DNA from: Saxidomus purpurata
Lineage: Eukaryota; Mollusca; Bivalvia; Venerida; Veneridae
Reading direction: 5' to 3'
Assembly (NCBI GenBank): GCA_022818135.1
Contig: JAFMSR010000005.1
Span: forward strand, 26,937,263 to 27,001,262
Length of the DNA: 64,000 nt
Notes under the pieces: generated by a model
Told to the model about the DNA's origin: nothing
The model's input: the letters and a program-made list of their open reading frames with translations, nothing else
The model's database searches: none
Shown here: piece by piece, positions 1 through 12,460 of the stretch
Layout: each line of letters opens with the position of its first letter
Position numbering within the stretch: position 1 is the stretch's first letter
Program-made: the position numbers and the translations under genes

Positions 1-1630
1 AATGACTGATTTCAAATCTGAATTTTTGAAAATCTACGCGGTAAACCTTCATAATTTTTGCCATTGTGTTAAAAATGATATAATGAAACAAGCTAAATTA
101 TTGCCCCATTAATACAATTTGCACTTTTTTTTTTTGGTGTTTTGGCTTTTTTAAGATTATCAACTTAAAAGATTTTAACGTTATGATCACATGTATCATG
201 TTAATTTGATAAGGGCCATTTAATGGTGGAATTAAAAGGCTGAGTGTGCTTATAATGTAACTTTACATTGTATACCAAATACAACATGTACTTAAAAAAC
301 AAACATATGTAGTCCTACTGAAAAATTGCAAAATTCCATTTCTGGTATAACATCACGTTTGTCTGAACTTTCAGAACGGGGGTAGACTGTAAAATTTCAT
401 ATATCTTTTTATTCAACGTTAAATTTCCTTCAAAATATTGTGCATTTGAATCAGTGAAATGATATATTTAATGAAAATGACAAGTATTTGGGCCTTTGAA
501 ACATTGCTTATTATTTGTCTAATATAAACGATAGCATACAAATATCATGCTTGAGTCACTAACATATGTGCTCCAACATTCAATGAAATTGACAGTATCC
601 GAATGTTATTACACTTTTGAATAACATTTTTGCGACTCAGCTCGAACCAGTTTGAATATATGGTGTGTTATTATGTGATAAGAAAACTTTAACCCTTCTT
701 GTTAACCAAAACACACCTGGATAACAAAAATAGCAAGTTTTCATATTTTCAAAAGCTGTTGCCATAACGGATCGATTTGTTTTTAAAGCTGTAATTTTAG
801 TACTACAGTGAAAATCCAGGCAAACATAATAGAAATATTAAGTTCCTGGCAAGGAAAGGGTTGATCATGCGTATAAAGCTTTCGTAATATTATTTAAGCT
901 TCCATTTACTTCACCGACTTCAAAGAAAATGGTAAAAGGAGAGGTGTCATATTACAATAAAAAGACACCAATGTAAGGGAAAGATCGGCTGAAACGCTTC
1001 CTGGGAGAAATGAAAATGTACACACCCTTTAAGGTTTTATTCATTTTTCACACTTTTTTTAAGAGATTTTTTTTATATTTTCAATATGTGTCACAAAATA
1101 AGAAAAAAAGCTTTATTTATTGGAATGATACGTTTTCATTTGTTTATGTATACCAGTATTAAAAACTACTCTATTTTCTATGTCATAAGAACTAAGAAGT
1201 GAAATGTTTTGGGGGGTTTTTTTTTTTATTATTTTGGTGGCCATCCTGAACGCCATCTTGGATTTCAAAAAAAACGTACCATGATGTGGCAAGTCCACCC
1301 AAAGTTTTCTGACACTTCAGACATTTATCTAAACAATGATATGAAATTCACCGGTACGCCTTTGGCCGGACTACAAAATATTGAAATACACTTTTCATTC
1401 TTACTTAAGTTCGCCTTTTTAGTCTTTGCAACGATCAACAAATTGACAGTAACAACTGGTATATAAAGCTGAATCAAATTAATTACAAGCGTACATTCGC
1501 GAACCAAACATCAAAGCGTGCGAGTCTTCGGTTTGCCACACTAATATGCCTTGTATATTGCTGTTTATATAACTCGTTCTTTTTCTTAATTCGTTAATTA
1601 AAAGGCTTAATGTATATTGCTTTAAGGTTT
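1..1630. other. Intergenic sequence, no gene seen
   Basis: AT-rich unique-looking DNA. The open frames are short, overlap on both strands and carry no recognisable protein pattern. I see no clear repeat unit, though intron or distal exon sequence of the minus-strand lectin gene could lie here. Confidence 0.5.
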
Positions 1631-1634
1631 AATA

Positions 1635-1942
1635 TATTATTTTATTACCCTTTCATGAAATTTGCGGTCTTCTGATTGGTCAACGATCCGTAAATATATA
1701 TTGATATTTACAGGCAAGCCGGTAATATACACTTGACATATCCCGTTACTGTACCCCATGCTAAACGTGAGCGTGTTCGCCGCGTACACTACGTCAATGT
1801 AAAAGCCTATGCTGATTTGTGACGTCACGAAGTGACATTGAGGTAACATAAGGGGATTTGAAGGTCTGCTTACGTTCAGCTGCTAAATAAATAAAACATA
1901 AACGGAATCTTTCAATATTTAAGACAGGGAAGGGTAATAAAA
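1635..1942. mobile_element. Possible small MITE ending in TTTTATTACCC
   Basis: The left edge carries TTTTATTACCCTT (near 1638) and the right edge its inverted counterpart AAGGGTAATAAAA (near 1930-1942), about 300 bp apart, with no coding capacity between. The next segment (1944-2077) is a foldback that also carries ATATTACCC boxes, so the two may be parts of one composite element. Target duplications are not clear. Confidence 0.35.
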
Positions 1943-1943
1943 C

Positions 1944-2077
1944 TGTTATTTGTTTTTGGCGTGATATATGGGGATATATTACCCGCCTCGACCTAATATT
2001 ACCCTAGCCTAACGGCTCGGGTAATATAAGTCTAGGTGGGTAATATATCCCATATACCACTTCAAAAACCAAATAAC
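1944..2077. repeat. Long imperfect foldback (inverted repeat)
   Basis: A left arm of about 60 nt starting GTTATTTGTTTTTGG pairs with a right arm ending CCAAAAACCAAATAAC, seen directly on reverse complementing. Both arms contain ATATATTACCC and a (C/A)CCTAGAC-like block, and the loop is short, around GCCTAACGGC. It has no coding capacity. It is best read as a foldback or MITE, and a transcript through it would form a long hairpin. Confidence 0.75.
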
Positions 2078-2089
2078 ATATAATCAAGA

Positions 2090-4300
2090 ATTGTACCCTT
2101 TTTAGGAGACCGTCTAGATATGTAATTTGCTTCAATGAAAGACATGAACTTTTTCGTTAAAAAACTTATCCTTGTATGAAAAAAACCTTAAATATAACTT
2201 CCAGTGCATTACATCGTCAAAACAAGGTTTGGGAAAGCGGTGATATTTCGTGAAAATGTAAAAAAACGTAAGTCGGTGATCAATCCATTTTATCATATCA
2301 AATCAGCGAAAAATATTTTTTGAATAGCAGATCAAATTTACACCGTAACGCAAAGCTTAAAAAAACCTTCGCTAATACTATACGTTCTTTCTTGATTTTT
2401 GTGGCCGTAAAGAATTTCAGTGTGCCAGTTCATGCTCACAAGTCAAAAAAAATGATGACTAAATGAAGACATTCATGACCTTATTTAAAGAGAATTTATC
2501 CTCTTTGAAACCTGTGAAACATCTTAAGAAGAGATACACGAATATGTTACAAAGTAAAATTGTTGTGTTCGTAAATTTGATTTTAAAGGTAGTTTGTTTT
2601 GCTCACTTTAATCCTGCACTAGTTTCCTTTCGCAGATTGCTTGATATTTATTATCACATTGAATATCATTCCACTGAAAGTTGAAACTCAGCAGTAGGAA
2701 AAAAATCCCATAATTAATTTGGCGTCTCCCCAAAGTTTCAGTACCGTACCATAGAGTTGCCCTGTCCAGTGTAATTTGAATCTGTTATTGAAATAAGAAG
2801 CAAGTTTCGAACTTCGCTTTGTTAAAGGCTTGTTTCATTTCGATATTATGTTCAGATTTGACAGATTCAACGAAACTTGTCAGTAGCCATTTAAGTATTA
2901 AATCTTATATTGTTTCTAATCTTTATATTGTTTGAAAGACCAGTTTCGTTTTCAAGCAATAAATTTTAATAAACGGAAAATCAAGTTCATTAACGGGTTT
3001 TACTACATACCCGTTAGATACACGTTTATCAGCGTTTAGGTATGAGACGCCTAAATCGGTGAAAACCGGAAGCAGGTTATTTTGTCTAGGGAACATGCAG
3101 ACCTACACTATGTGTTTGATTGCTGATTGGCTGAAACTAAGTGGATGCATACAAGAAAAATTAGTTTGAAATAATCGCTGCATGATAGATCACAAATGAA
3201 ATATGAAGAGAAAAATCTGGATATAAATTATAATCAAAATATTTGGTATTTGAAAATACTGACATATTTGGTCGGTAACCACTAAAACTGCCACAACAAC
3301 ACCCCCCCCCCCCCATGACGAACCCCAAAAAATGGGGGTGGTGTCATTGAGCTCCAAATTACTGGCATAACGTATTGCATTCTTCACAGTTGTATAAAGG
3401 TTTTGTTATTTTTATGTGGGACTAGGATGATTCTACAAAATAAAGTTCATTTCAGCTAGTCGGTGAGATTTTGGGTATGCACGCGACAGTCGCACCTAGT
3501 GTGAAGCCAAAAAAATCCCTCCTTATAATGTAAGTCCGGCTATGTTGATAAATGCTTATTTCAGGTTCCACCGTCAAACTCTATACCTTATTAGCTAGCG
3601 ACACTGAAATTTGGTCACACATAAAGATCCTTCAATGTGAATATATAAACGAATTGCAAATATTTTTAAGCGACGTGGGTCTTCATATAAGCATTTTAGT
3701 GCTAGTTACTTAATCCTTCATCTCGAAAGCTCACACGATATAAGATTCCAAACCTTCCTAAAAGTTTAGAAAGAATTGTTTCAATTTTATTCCTACAAAG
3801 TCAGTCGCACGAGATTTGTAAGGGGACCCAGCGACGGCAGACGGTGGACTCAGACATGGACGGTGCTTAATTTACCCTTCGGGGCTACGGATTGAGCTCC
3901 TTACCCTTGCTGTATAAAAGTCCATGTTTTTATGTGGTGGTGCTATATAGCAGTCCGTGGATTTCAATAGTCGCACATAACCCTTATAATGTTCAAATAT
4001 AGGCAACTCTGCTTCACAAAAATGGAATATATAAAAGTTTGACAAGCAGTTATTTAAGCATTTTGAGAGTATTCTTGGCCTAGTATTCCTAAATGTTTGT
4101 GTGTCCTTCGCGCTCCTGGGGATTTTTACGATTATCAAGAAAGCTGTACGTTTATAGGGATAATGTAGACGACTGCATGCCAAAATTCTGCTTCAAGTAC
4201 CGACTTTACCGGTTTTTCGAACGAGTGATGTGTGGACCTAATAAATCGCGCTGGGGTTTTTACAATTAAGAACAGAGTTTAAGATGTAGACGACTGCATG
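2090..4300. other. Non-coding sequence, probable lectin intron or flank
   Basis: No convincing coding exon was found here on either strand. It includes a C homopolymer at about 3301-3314 and a short duplication: the phrase GTAGACGACTGCATGCCAAA occurs near 4167 and again near 4286, each preceded by a related GCGCT...TTTTTAC block. I looked on the minus strand for the missing distal lectin exon (W-x-G, W-N-D type motifs) and did not see it. Confidence 0.4.
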
Positions 4301-4331
4301 CCAAATCAAGCAATTTTAGTGACGCTATTAC

Positions 4332-4422
4332 CCTTCAAGGCCCTCAAATGCTTTCTGAGGAAAACATTTTCCGCTTCGGTCTCAATTTGTACCAGATAGG
4401 ATTCTTGTTGAACACAACGGGA
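4332..4422 (-). CDS. C-type lectin gene, exon 3 (CTLD middle)
   Basis: Continues the CTLD after acceptor CCTTTTCAG. It encodes S-R-C, then V-Q-Q-E-S-Y-L-V-Q-I-E-T-E-A-E-N, then V-F-L-R-K-H-L. This is the canonical C-x(4)-S-x-L-V-x-I-x-T-x-x-E-x-x-F-L helix and strand of lectins. The cysteine (residue 77) normally pairs with a cysteine near the domain C-terminus, which is not found here. The exon is 91 nt and ends in phase 1 at G|GTAATAG. The remaining CTLD half (WIGL-type core, calcium-binding EPN or QPD and WND motifs) should be in one or more further exons at lower coordinates. I did not find them down to position 1, so sugar specificity cannot be inferred. The gene is either continued beyond the left edge or truncated. 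Confidence 0.75.
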
Positions 4423-4769
4423 CTGAAAAGGAAACTTTCGCATAAGAAATAGTATGGCAGTTATTAAAATTAATTTGCAAACTTCTGTTAATATGTACAA
4501 TGCATATAGTTGCCGGTAATATTTAAGGGTTGTGTATGAAGGGTTCAATGTTCGCCTATTGACCTAATTACTATTGCCTTGAAACTACACATTTCAGCTC
4601 CAACGTCTAACATTTTACAGAATGTAAGAAAAAATAAAGACAACCAGGATAACTGATCCTACAGTCGGAAGAAAAATAACACATTTAAACTTTCAATTAA
4701 TGCAGTTGAAACTAGATGAATATGCCATACAATGGCGCAAAATAAGATATTAACTTAATTTTGACTTAC

Positions 4770-4867
4770 TTCAGCTTGACTAAAAGTGACGTTTCCGTGT
4801 GGAAAAAGATAGCACGAGTCTTCGAAACGTATCCACGAGTCTGGACACAAGTGGTCGGATGTAGATC
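4770..4867 (-). CDS. C-type lectin gene, exon 2 (start of CTLD)
   Basis: Encodes the beginning of a C-type lectin-like domain, the extracellular carbohydrate- or ligand-binding fold. After the acceptor TTTTCAG the frame reads STSDHLCPDSW, then IRFEDSCYLF, then an N-glycosylation sequon NVT, then F-S-Q-A-E. The C-P-x-x-W-x-x-F-x-x-S-C-Y pattern is the classic N-terminal motif of long-form CTLDs, with the first disulfide formed by the two cysteines (about residues 49 and 60 of the joined protein). The exon is 98 nt and ends in a strong donor, GAA|GTAAGT, in phase 0. The frame is not an ATG-initiated ORF, so it is easy to miss; an unrelated frame is open across it. Intron 2 (4769-4423) is 347 bp. 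Confidence 0.75.
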
Positions 4868-5589
4868 CTGAAAATTAGCCCAACATTGTTTAAACTGAAA
4901 AACACGCTTCTTCTTCAACGAAAAACAAAACAAAACTGATGTGGACAAAACTCGATCATTCAGTATAGTCATTAAATTTATTCTTTATTATTTTTAATAT
5001 ACATATTCACGGTATATTTGTTCAAAAGATTTGTACGACTTATTTCTTCTTGAGACTACTGTTTACAAATATTTTACTCAACTACATCTAATCTGATTGA
5101 CAAATGTGCTTCGGTGAAATGAAAGCAGCTATTATATGGGATATGTCTTACCAGCACTACTAGGCACTTTTGAAATAAATTCACGGTTTCCTATACATCC
5201 TCTTTTCAACTTGCACATCTCCTTCTACGAAACAGTTTGCGCATAAAGTATTTTATGACAGTTCAAATTCCGCTACCATTACTCTTTTATTCTGACTGAA
5301 TTTTACGAGATTTAATGCCCAATTTCAATCGCAAGAAAATAACATAATATTTCAGTAATGGGTTAAAATAAAGCAATGAAATGGCTACCTTATTCCGATT
5401 TTAATTACGTGTATAGTGTGACATAATTTAATATTTTTTCTGTTATTAATCTACACAATTGTATTCAAATATCGATCATATTAAACATATTGCATTTATT
5501 TCTAAAGCGATGATTTCTTATATTTTGTTTTTAATTTTGTGAATGTCTCTGAATTATGCATAAATATCTACTGATGTAGTTATACATAC

Positions 5590-5713
5590 CTTTTCCTACT
5601 ACATATTTTAATAAGTCGACAACTTTCTGCAATAACTTGTCTCTATTTAAAGTTTCGTGTCCATGTGTAATGCTAAATGATAAAAGCAGGGTAATTACTC
5701 CTATAGTAAACAT
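5590..5713 (-). CDS. C-type lectin gene, exon 1 (signal peptide)
   Basis: First coding exon of a predicted secreted C-type lectin on the minus strand. Read from 5713 down, it encodes 41 residues plus one nucleotide. Residues 1-18, MFTIGVITLLLSFSITHG, form a typical signal peptide. Residues 19-41 are a short amphipathic helix (L..LLQKVVDLLKYVV), which could mediate oligomerisation. The exon ends in a good donor, G|GTATGT. Its leftover G joins the GA that opens exon 2 to make a Gly codon, so the reading frame is kept. An in-frame ATG also occurs 69 nt upstream (5782), but the internal ATG is preferred because a classical signal peptide follows it at once. Intron 1 (5589-4868) is 722 bp. The 5' UTR and promoter are not identified. 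Confidence 0.6.
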
Positions 5714-5789
5714 AGTGTAAGCTGATACTTTGTAGATGTTAAAACACTCCACACATTCAACTGAATAAAGGTTTAGAAACAAGTAACCT

Positions 5790-7700
5790 TCTTAAAACAA
5801 ATTTAAGTGATGAAACACCTCCTTCAATGGTAGTAAAACATGCCTACTGTTTTAAAAGAAAATGTCTGTTGAAGAAGAGAGGTATGATATTGTGAATCCT
5901 CAATAAACGTTGTAGCGTGCACGAAAGATGTCAGACATATATCTACATCAAAGATGGAGTTTAAAGTTAAATGTTGACATCATGATAAACAAAACATAAA
6001 ATAATCAGATTGTTTGTTTTCGATTAGTGTACTTGTTGTATAATAATACCAGGGTGACAAAGAGAGTAATTCAGTCATTTGTTTGTTCATGTTCATAGAT
6101 AAACATACAGCACAGATTTATTTTTGTTAAAAGACGATGCTTTTTCAATGTTAGCTGGATACCAGAAAAATCACACCATCGAGAAGAGCTTAATAAAATT
6201 GAAATATATATGTTTTTATTTTATACTTCAGTCATCAAATCTAGTCTCGCCGAATAAATATGAAGAACAGTCCTTTCTGTTTTTCTTTTCTTAGAATTTT
6301 AAGAACCTATAGTAACTGTTTTGCATATGATTTAATGTTTAGAAATGAGAAGATCTGCCATCACTCAATGCCTGGATCCATCCCGTTGTGTCCTCAACCT
6401 GGCTCTCGGGCTTCTCTCTGTCGCTTGATCCAGGGATCTATCCACATTGTATGCTGCACTCGCGGATCCAATCAAGGGACACTGCAAAAGACTTGTTTCA
6501 GTTGTGACTCTGTGCCTTGTTGCAACGTACGCACCATGGGAGCCGGTCAAAATGTGTTCAACTTACAAACAAGGCAAAATATGTTTTCTTATCATTCTGA
6601 ATTTCAGTTTACATGACAGCACAAACATCATTTATCTCTATATTTTATTTCATTTTATCAAGGCTTTTACTGGGATACAATACATATGTATTAAGTATAT
6701 TTCATAAAATGTTAAAATCAAAGTGTTTGAGATTAATTTGAATAAATAGCCTATTTCTTGCCTCAATGTTGTTGAAGGAAAGAAATTTTTATCAAGTTGA
6801 AGGCAACACGACATGAAGAACTTGCTCTGCCAGTTGCAAGGACGAGAAGAAATTAAATATGAAAGACGAATAATAATCTACCTGATAAAGAACGATGTAG
6901 GTGGTGCTGGTTTTTCTGAGCAAGTGCGTTTAATTTACGGTACACTTTGTTCTTGAACATTTCGTAGATTTTGCTTGGAGGTCTCATTCTGAGCAAAACA
7001 GTTGTGAAGAAAATTCGTTTCTCGGGATGAATAGAGTTATTTATTATATTCACACTTGCAGGGGGCATTATTATTAAGCGTTGGTGACTATGGTAACGTT
7101 CTTTGTCAAGTAACTTACTTTGCATCTTACAGAATAGCATGTCTGTTCAAGTTTCAGAAATGAATACTGTTAAAGAAAGACATGATTTACTTAGTAGTTG
7201 ACATAAACCCCAAATCGTAGCTTTTAATCAACGATAAGATACAGGGACACGTTTATTTTTCTAAAATAATGTCTAGAAAAATCAAACAAATGAGAATTAG
7301 TTTAAAAGGAAGCAAAACATACATATGACTTTTGTTCTTTACACTTATTGTATGATGTTCCAACTTGTTGTTCTTTATATTTTAGCCTAATATTTGGTAC
7401 AAGCGAAACTAGCGAAGGGGATATACAAAAAATAAAATACGCACAATTTATAGTTCTTGCACAGTGTGTAGCGACACAAAGCTTAAAGACGCAGCAACTT
7501 TGGTAGGTCAATATTGTCGGAACTTGAGAAAGTTAAATTTGGAGTTTAAAAAGGCATTACATGTTTTCCTCGTTGAATTTTGATTGTGGTTGTGCAGTCA
7601 GGTATCTGGTTAAGTGCCTTTGACTTTGCAAAAGATTTTTCACTTTGTATCATATATAATATGTATTGCGCAAGAAATATAAAACCAAGAGTCATGAAAT
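5790..7700. other. Intergenic sequence, no supported gene
   Basis: Mostly AT-rich unique DNA. A patch at about 6365-6560 is visibly richer in G+C and open in several frames on both strands, with no recognisable product. On the minus strand a segment near 7168-6890 lies between a good acceptor (TTTCTTTAACAG) and a possible donor (CAG|GTAGAT), but stops break the frame from the acceptor, so I do not call it coding. Confidence 0.4.
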
Positions 7701-10700
7701 AGAACAGGAATATAAACATACATTATAATTCGCCTACATCAAATTTTGTATTTGATTGTTCCCGGTATGAACGAATCTCTGATTGATTATGTGCAAAGAG
7801 CAAATGCTCTCGGATCGGTTAAATTGAAACTATCAGTTGTCAATATGTTTAATCAAAGTAAAGTACCTGCCATGGTTTCGATAAGTAATCCAGAGAGTGA
7901 TGATACCCTACACTAGGAATAAGTCCCGGTCCATCCTTCAGAACTGTCAGAAATTGCTGGGGTTCCTGTTTTATACCACAAAACATACTCCTTGTCACAC
8001 TGTTATTCCATGGAGAAGTTCTATGTTATCCAACCTAGGCTTATTGTTGTCTTATTTATCCATGTGTTTGCCTCGGATTACTAAATGCCGAACTTAACTT
8101 CAAATACTTGAAGGTAATTTGTACAAGGAAGTTCACATTTTTTGTCAAGTAGGAAGTAAGAATATCTGAGGACAGTAAAAGAGCTTCCATGTAAAAGATA
8201 ATTAGTTTCTTCGTCTTCAAACTTAAATAGTTACAGGACAGTATACCAGTAATGTTAACTTAATCCAGTATTTTATCATTTCTGTATTAAACTTAGGATT
8301 TGGGTCATTTACAATTAAATTATTAAAGCGTTTTTTTATTTCTCGACCAGTTCCCTTATCTTCTACCAGCCCATACACGAGTCAATGACTGAGAATCTTT
8401 CTGTGCACCGTCATTAGACCGTTTGTGTTCTCATTATATTTGCTCATGAGGGTTGCAATATATTCACAGCAAACTGTACATTGTGGAATTTAAATACATC
8501 ATTATTTTTTACCATTTAAGTTACATATGCGTTCGTCTCCAATACTGTCACCATTTGTGAGTGACAGTGTGCTATTATGTGAAGACAGTCCATGTTTGAA
8601 CAATATTAAAATTGATTTGTTTGTATGTTCAAAAGACATCTAATTCATCTTTAATATATATAAGAGCACTTACACCTGTTTCCAAAGTGATAAGTTTTTA
8701 TGGCATTTAATGAAAGTTCAATCTATAAACTTCCTATTTGGAATGCAAGGCCAAAAAACGCAAGAGACAATTCAGTCTCCAAGGTACACACTTCAAACAC
8801 ACCATCTAGTGATATTTCAATATAATCAAGAAACCATCAAACTTTCAGCATTTATTAAATACTATCCTTACCATCAACATTTTTTCACGATGTAGCCTTG
8901 ATGGCCTGAAATATGCCAACAACTTTCAAGATTAGGACGAAATTTATTATTTTTTGTACGTTTACACTCGTTTTTATAAATATCCTTTAAAATTACGAAA
9001 TAGATCAAAGTTCTAATCAAGTTTCATAAAAAAAATGGGAACTGTCATATGTACAGCTTTATGCAAGGTTTTGCAATGATTTAAGAAGGTGGGTTAAAAT
9101 CTTTAACCAAATATGCCTCACTTTCTATTCAGATCATGGACACAGTTAACACTACATTCGGAATGGAAGTGAGTCGTAGAGTGTTTGTTAGGTTCAGTTC
9201 TGTTAGGATTTTATTTGATACGGAGTGTGTATTCAAAGTAGAAAGAGATTAAAGCTGCTCGCTCTCAGATTTTGGTAAAATTATCCAACCTCTCTGAAAA
9301 TAACATATTTTAGAACGAAGAGTCAAATAAAAAGGTTCGGGTATAAATTCCTGTCGAGTATATCTGTATATTTGAAAGTATACGCTACCAAATAATAAAG
9401 CGTTTCAAACGTCTTTGGATTTATCGATATAAACATATAGCGTAGCGGTGCCCGCAACCATTTTCAATGGATTTTTGCAAATTGTTATCTAGATTTTTCT
9501 TTTCGTTGTTGATTTTAGCATTAACTCTTACATTTTAGGCTTGAATATATCGTTTTGGAGAAATTAAATTGTTTCACCTGAAACTGTGAGTGAGAAGCCT
9601 TAATGTATGTCCCTGATTTTCCTCCGCGGTCTAGATGTATTATCTATTAAACCCGCCTCCGTGGTTAAGTGGTTTGTATGACTTAAATAGATTTATATTG
9701 CGAGTGCCATAGTACATGAACTTATTAAGATTAGCCGAAAATGGAGATGATCTTACATTCTACCTACATATATATGACCAGCGACACGGGAAAATTGGCC
9801 TTCGGACAAATACTTGGAAACTAGCTTTCTTGCATATTTTGAACAAACAATATTTCAATATCAATATGGGAAAATTTCAGTTACCTACGTCTAATAGATA
9901 CAAAATTACAACATTCTGAAAAAGTAAACCTAAGGCGTCATTGTTCACCCTAAAAGATGACGTCACATACCACAATTTGACGTCAAAACTTACATCAATT
10001 TACATGGGCGGTAAATTATTGCAGTAATCATTTCCTAACAGCATCATTTATTTTTGGTTGCAACATTATAGCCTCTTTCGATATATATCATATCTGGTGA
10101 AATAGTTCATGTCTTTTTTCCACGATATGCTTTTTTCATAGGGTATAGGCAAAATAAGAAAAGAATCATTTCGAATCGCTGTTGCCATAGTAATGGTCTT
10201 GAAGGATTTGGAAGCAAATAGTATGTTTCTGTGATGGAAAAATATAATGGCTTTCAGTTTTTAACATTGGTTTTGCACTTAAAGTGGGTGACAAAAATGT
10301 GATTTTTATGTTGTTTGCATTCAATTATTGTCAAATAATGTAACAAATGTCCGAAGGTACATTTTCGCGCGACGACGGTCATATATTTTTATGAATTGAT
10401 GATTTGCTTTGAAGTGAAAATAAAACAATCGAGTTAGAAAAACGGCTCATTTACCATTGCTTTCACCTATTCATAATAAATTTCTTAAAATACTTCGCAT
10501 AAAAAATAAAATTTGCGAATTCAATAGTCTATGAACAGTTTTTTTATTTAAAATAATCGCACTTTGTATCAATATGTCTTGGTTGTCTGAATATACAGTA
10601 TTAAGGTATTAAGTAAAAACTGATCACCTTATTTGAGAGAGCAAACACTTACAAAAAGGTAAAGATCATTGACAAGCGCACTTTGAAAACATGTCAGAAA

Positions 10701-11640
10701 TGTCTAATACTGAGTTTTATCTATTATTAGAAGATAAAATTGCAAATAAAATTTACAAACACGGACATGCAAGGTTAAAATCGGGAAAATCGCTGGTGTT
10801 CCTCCGCGGTCTATTCAAATGTATGATCCGTGTTTAAACGCCCTTTTTTTCGTGCAAGATTTGTTTTTGATTTTCGAATCACTGCATGCGAGTTTAATAC
10901 ATACTGCAGGTTGTTATGACTAGATCTGAAGTGTCAGCTGTAACGAAAGTGATTGGGGGTATTCTTGCATGCCCACTTGCAGACATTTGTTGTCCCGCCC
11001 CGTGACCATAACTTTCTTGCACCATGGTCAATATCTACTATAACCCTTACTGTGCAGTATTTGTAACATCAACACATTTTGTGTTTCATGCACATTGTTT
11101 GTAATTGCGCTTATTAAGTCCGCCATCCTCTAAAGATGCTATAGTCGGTATAAACCGTGTTTCATGCACATCTGGACATTATGCGTAGTTACTGTCCCAA
11201 GTTATAAAGCTTCCTATGCAAAACTGTAGGTCCACAGTTGCGTCCACAAGATTGTGTCTACCACTATAAACTATATACCATATTCTGAAGATAGAAAAAC
11301 AAGCGTTCAGTATAGTTATTACATGTATTATTATGTACTATATAAAATATTCTGAAGAAAAAAACTAAGGGCAATAACTCGGACACTGTTTGGAACATCG
11401 ACAAGTTCATCATTTCATTTACATCTGCACATCATGTGTAATTACTGTAAAACTATATGATGCAAAATTATGGGAGGAGTTGCGTCCACAAGCTGTAACA
11501 GTATTTGATACACTTTAACTTCTGACGCAGTGTGTGTACTGTATAGCCGCCGAAAGTAAACCATTGTTTCTTAAATTCTTACATGCAATTGTTGTTGTCA
11601 ATATATAAACAACGACTAGAAACCCCTTTAAACATTTGGA
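7700..11640. other. Intergenic sequence, no gene seen
   Basis: AT-rich DNA with scattered short ORFs only. The short phrase CTCCGCGGTCTA recurs near 9620 and 10799, and a related CATCCGCGGTCTG near 12340, which suggests dispersed fragments of one unnamed repeat. Near 9655 a tRNA A-box-like string (TGGTTAAGTGG) has no matching B box at the right distance, so no tRNA is called. Confidence 0.4.
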
Positions 11641-11697
11641 CGGATGGTCAGAACAGATAGAAAGACAGACAGGCAGGCAGGTAGGCTGAAAGACACA

Positions 11698-12127
11698 CTA
11701 GCGGATCCAGGGGTGGGCGCACCCGGCGCCCCCCCTAAATTCCCCACCTTACATAAATATCTGAGTATAAATATAAATTTTCTGTTTCCGAAATCGGTAT
11801 CTTTAAAGTATCAAAAACACGTTTGAAATGCAGGAAAATGCACGAAATGGCACCCTTGAAAAAAAAAATTTTCCCGGGGCCCCCCGAACCCCCTAGAAAG
11901 TGCCTCCTACATTTTTTTATCTCAGGCTACGCCTGACATTGTTCATTGCATTCAATTATACATGTTAATTATATACTCACTCGCTCCACCGCTGATTTAG
12001 TGTTCGAATACTTAAAAACAAAGAATAAAACACAGTCATAATTGCCATCTTATAAGGCTTGAGCAGAACCAACAAATGGCAAAAAAGTTACGCCCCCCCT
12101 AACACCAAATCCTGGATCCGCCCCCTG
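11698..12127. mobile_element. Non-autonomous hAT-like element with GCGGATCCAGG ends
   Basis: The left end reads TAGCGGATCCAGG and the right end, on the reverse strand, CAGGGGGCGGATCCAGG. The ends are followed inward by C-rich (left) and G-rich (right, reverse strand) blocks such as GCGCCCCCCCT. This matches the terminal consensus CAGGGGCGGATCCAG common among animal hAT MITEs. The interior of about 400 bp has no transposase. The expected 8-bp target duplication is not visible. Confidence 0.55.
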
Positions 12128-12379
12128 ACAAGCACAGACAGCGATTACCCCTCCCCCTCCAGGGATAGTACTACATTTACAGTATTCATACCTCTCACGT
12201 ACACATGATACAAAAATATAAAGATAATCAATTTGTGACTAGGACATTCAACCAACAATTTTAAAACTATTAAACTGCTTTCATACAGCTGTTGTAGATA
12301 CTCTACTTTAATTCATACATTTTAGCATAACGTCCTGCTCATCCGCGGTCTGTAGTATTATCAGTAATATCAAAACTCG

Positions 12380-12460
12380 CCGCTAGATGTCGTTTCGCGC
12401 CAGAATCAGTAATGGCGGACGTTTGTGTTTCGGATTTTGACACATAATTTAGTCTTTATA
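12380..12460 (+). promoter_or_regulatory. Candidate CpG-rich promoter or 5' UTR of the zinc-finger gene
   Basis: A short island of CpG dinucleotides in otherwise CpG-poor DNA (CGCCGCTAGATG, GTTTCGCGCC) is followed by AATGGCGGACG, a YY1-like site of the kind found just downstream of start sites. That ATG opens only an 11-codon frame, consistent with an upstream ORF. It lies about 5.2 kb before the first coding exon. A possible non-coding exon between acceptor TTTCAG (12959) and donor ATG|GTAAAC (13038) would fit a spliced 5' UTR. This is inferred only. Confidence 0.25.

Noticed and set aside
3190..3387. Minus-strand ORF with a WGSSWGGGG stretch, considered as the missing lectin exon
   Set aside because: The Gly run is produced by a C homopolymer, and no CTLD core motif is present.
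6260..6707. Cys-rich plus-strand ORFs in a G+C-richer patch
   Set aside because: Three different frames on both strands are open, with no splice logic or family match; possibly a fragment of an unknown repeat.
6853..7140. Minus-strand ORF of 95 codons bracketed by a good acceptor (about 7168) and a possible donor (about 6890)
   Set aside because: The frame from the acceptor meets a TGA nine bases before the ATG, and no domain is recognisable; weak evidence only.
9640..9720. tRNA- or SINE-like start (CCTCCGTGGTTAAGTGG)
   Set aside because: An A-box-like string is present, but no B box or cloverleaf follows.
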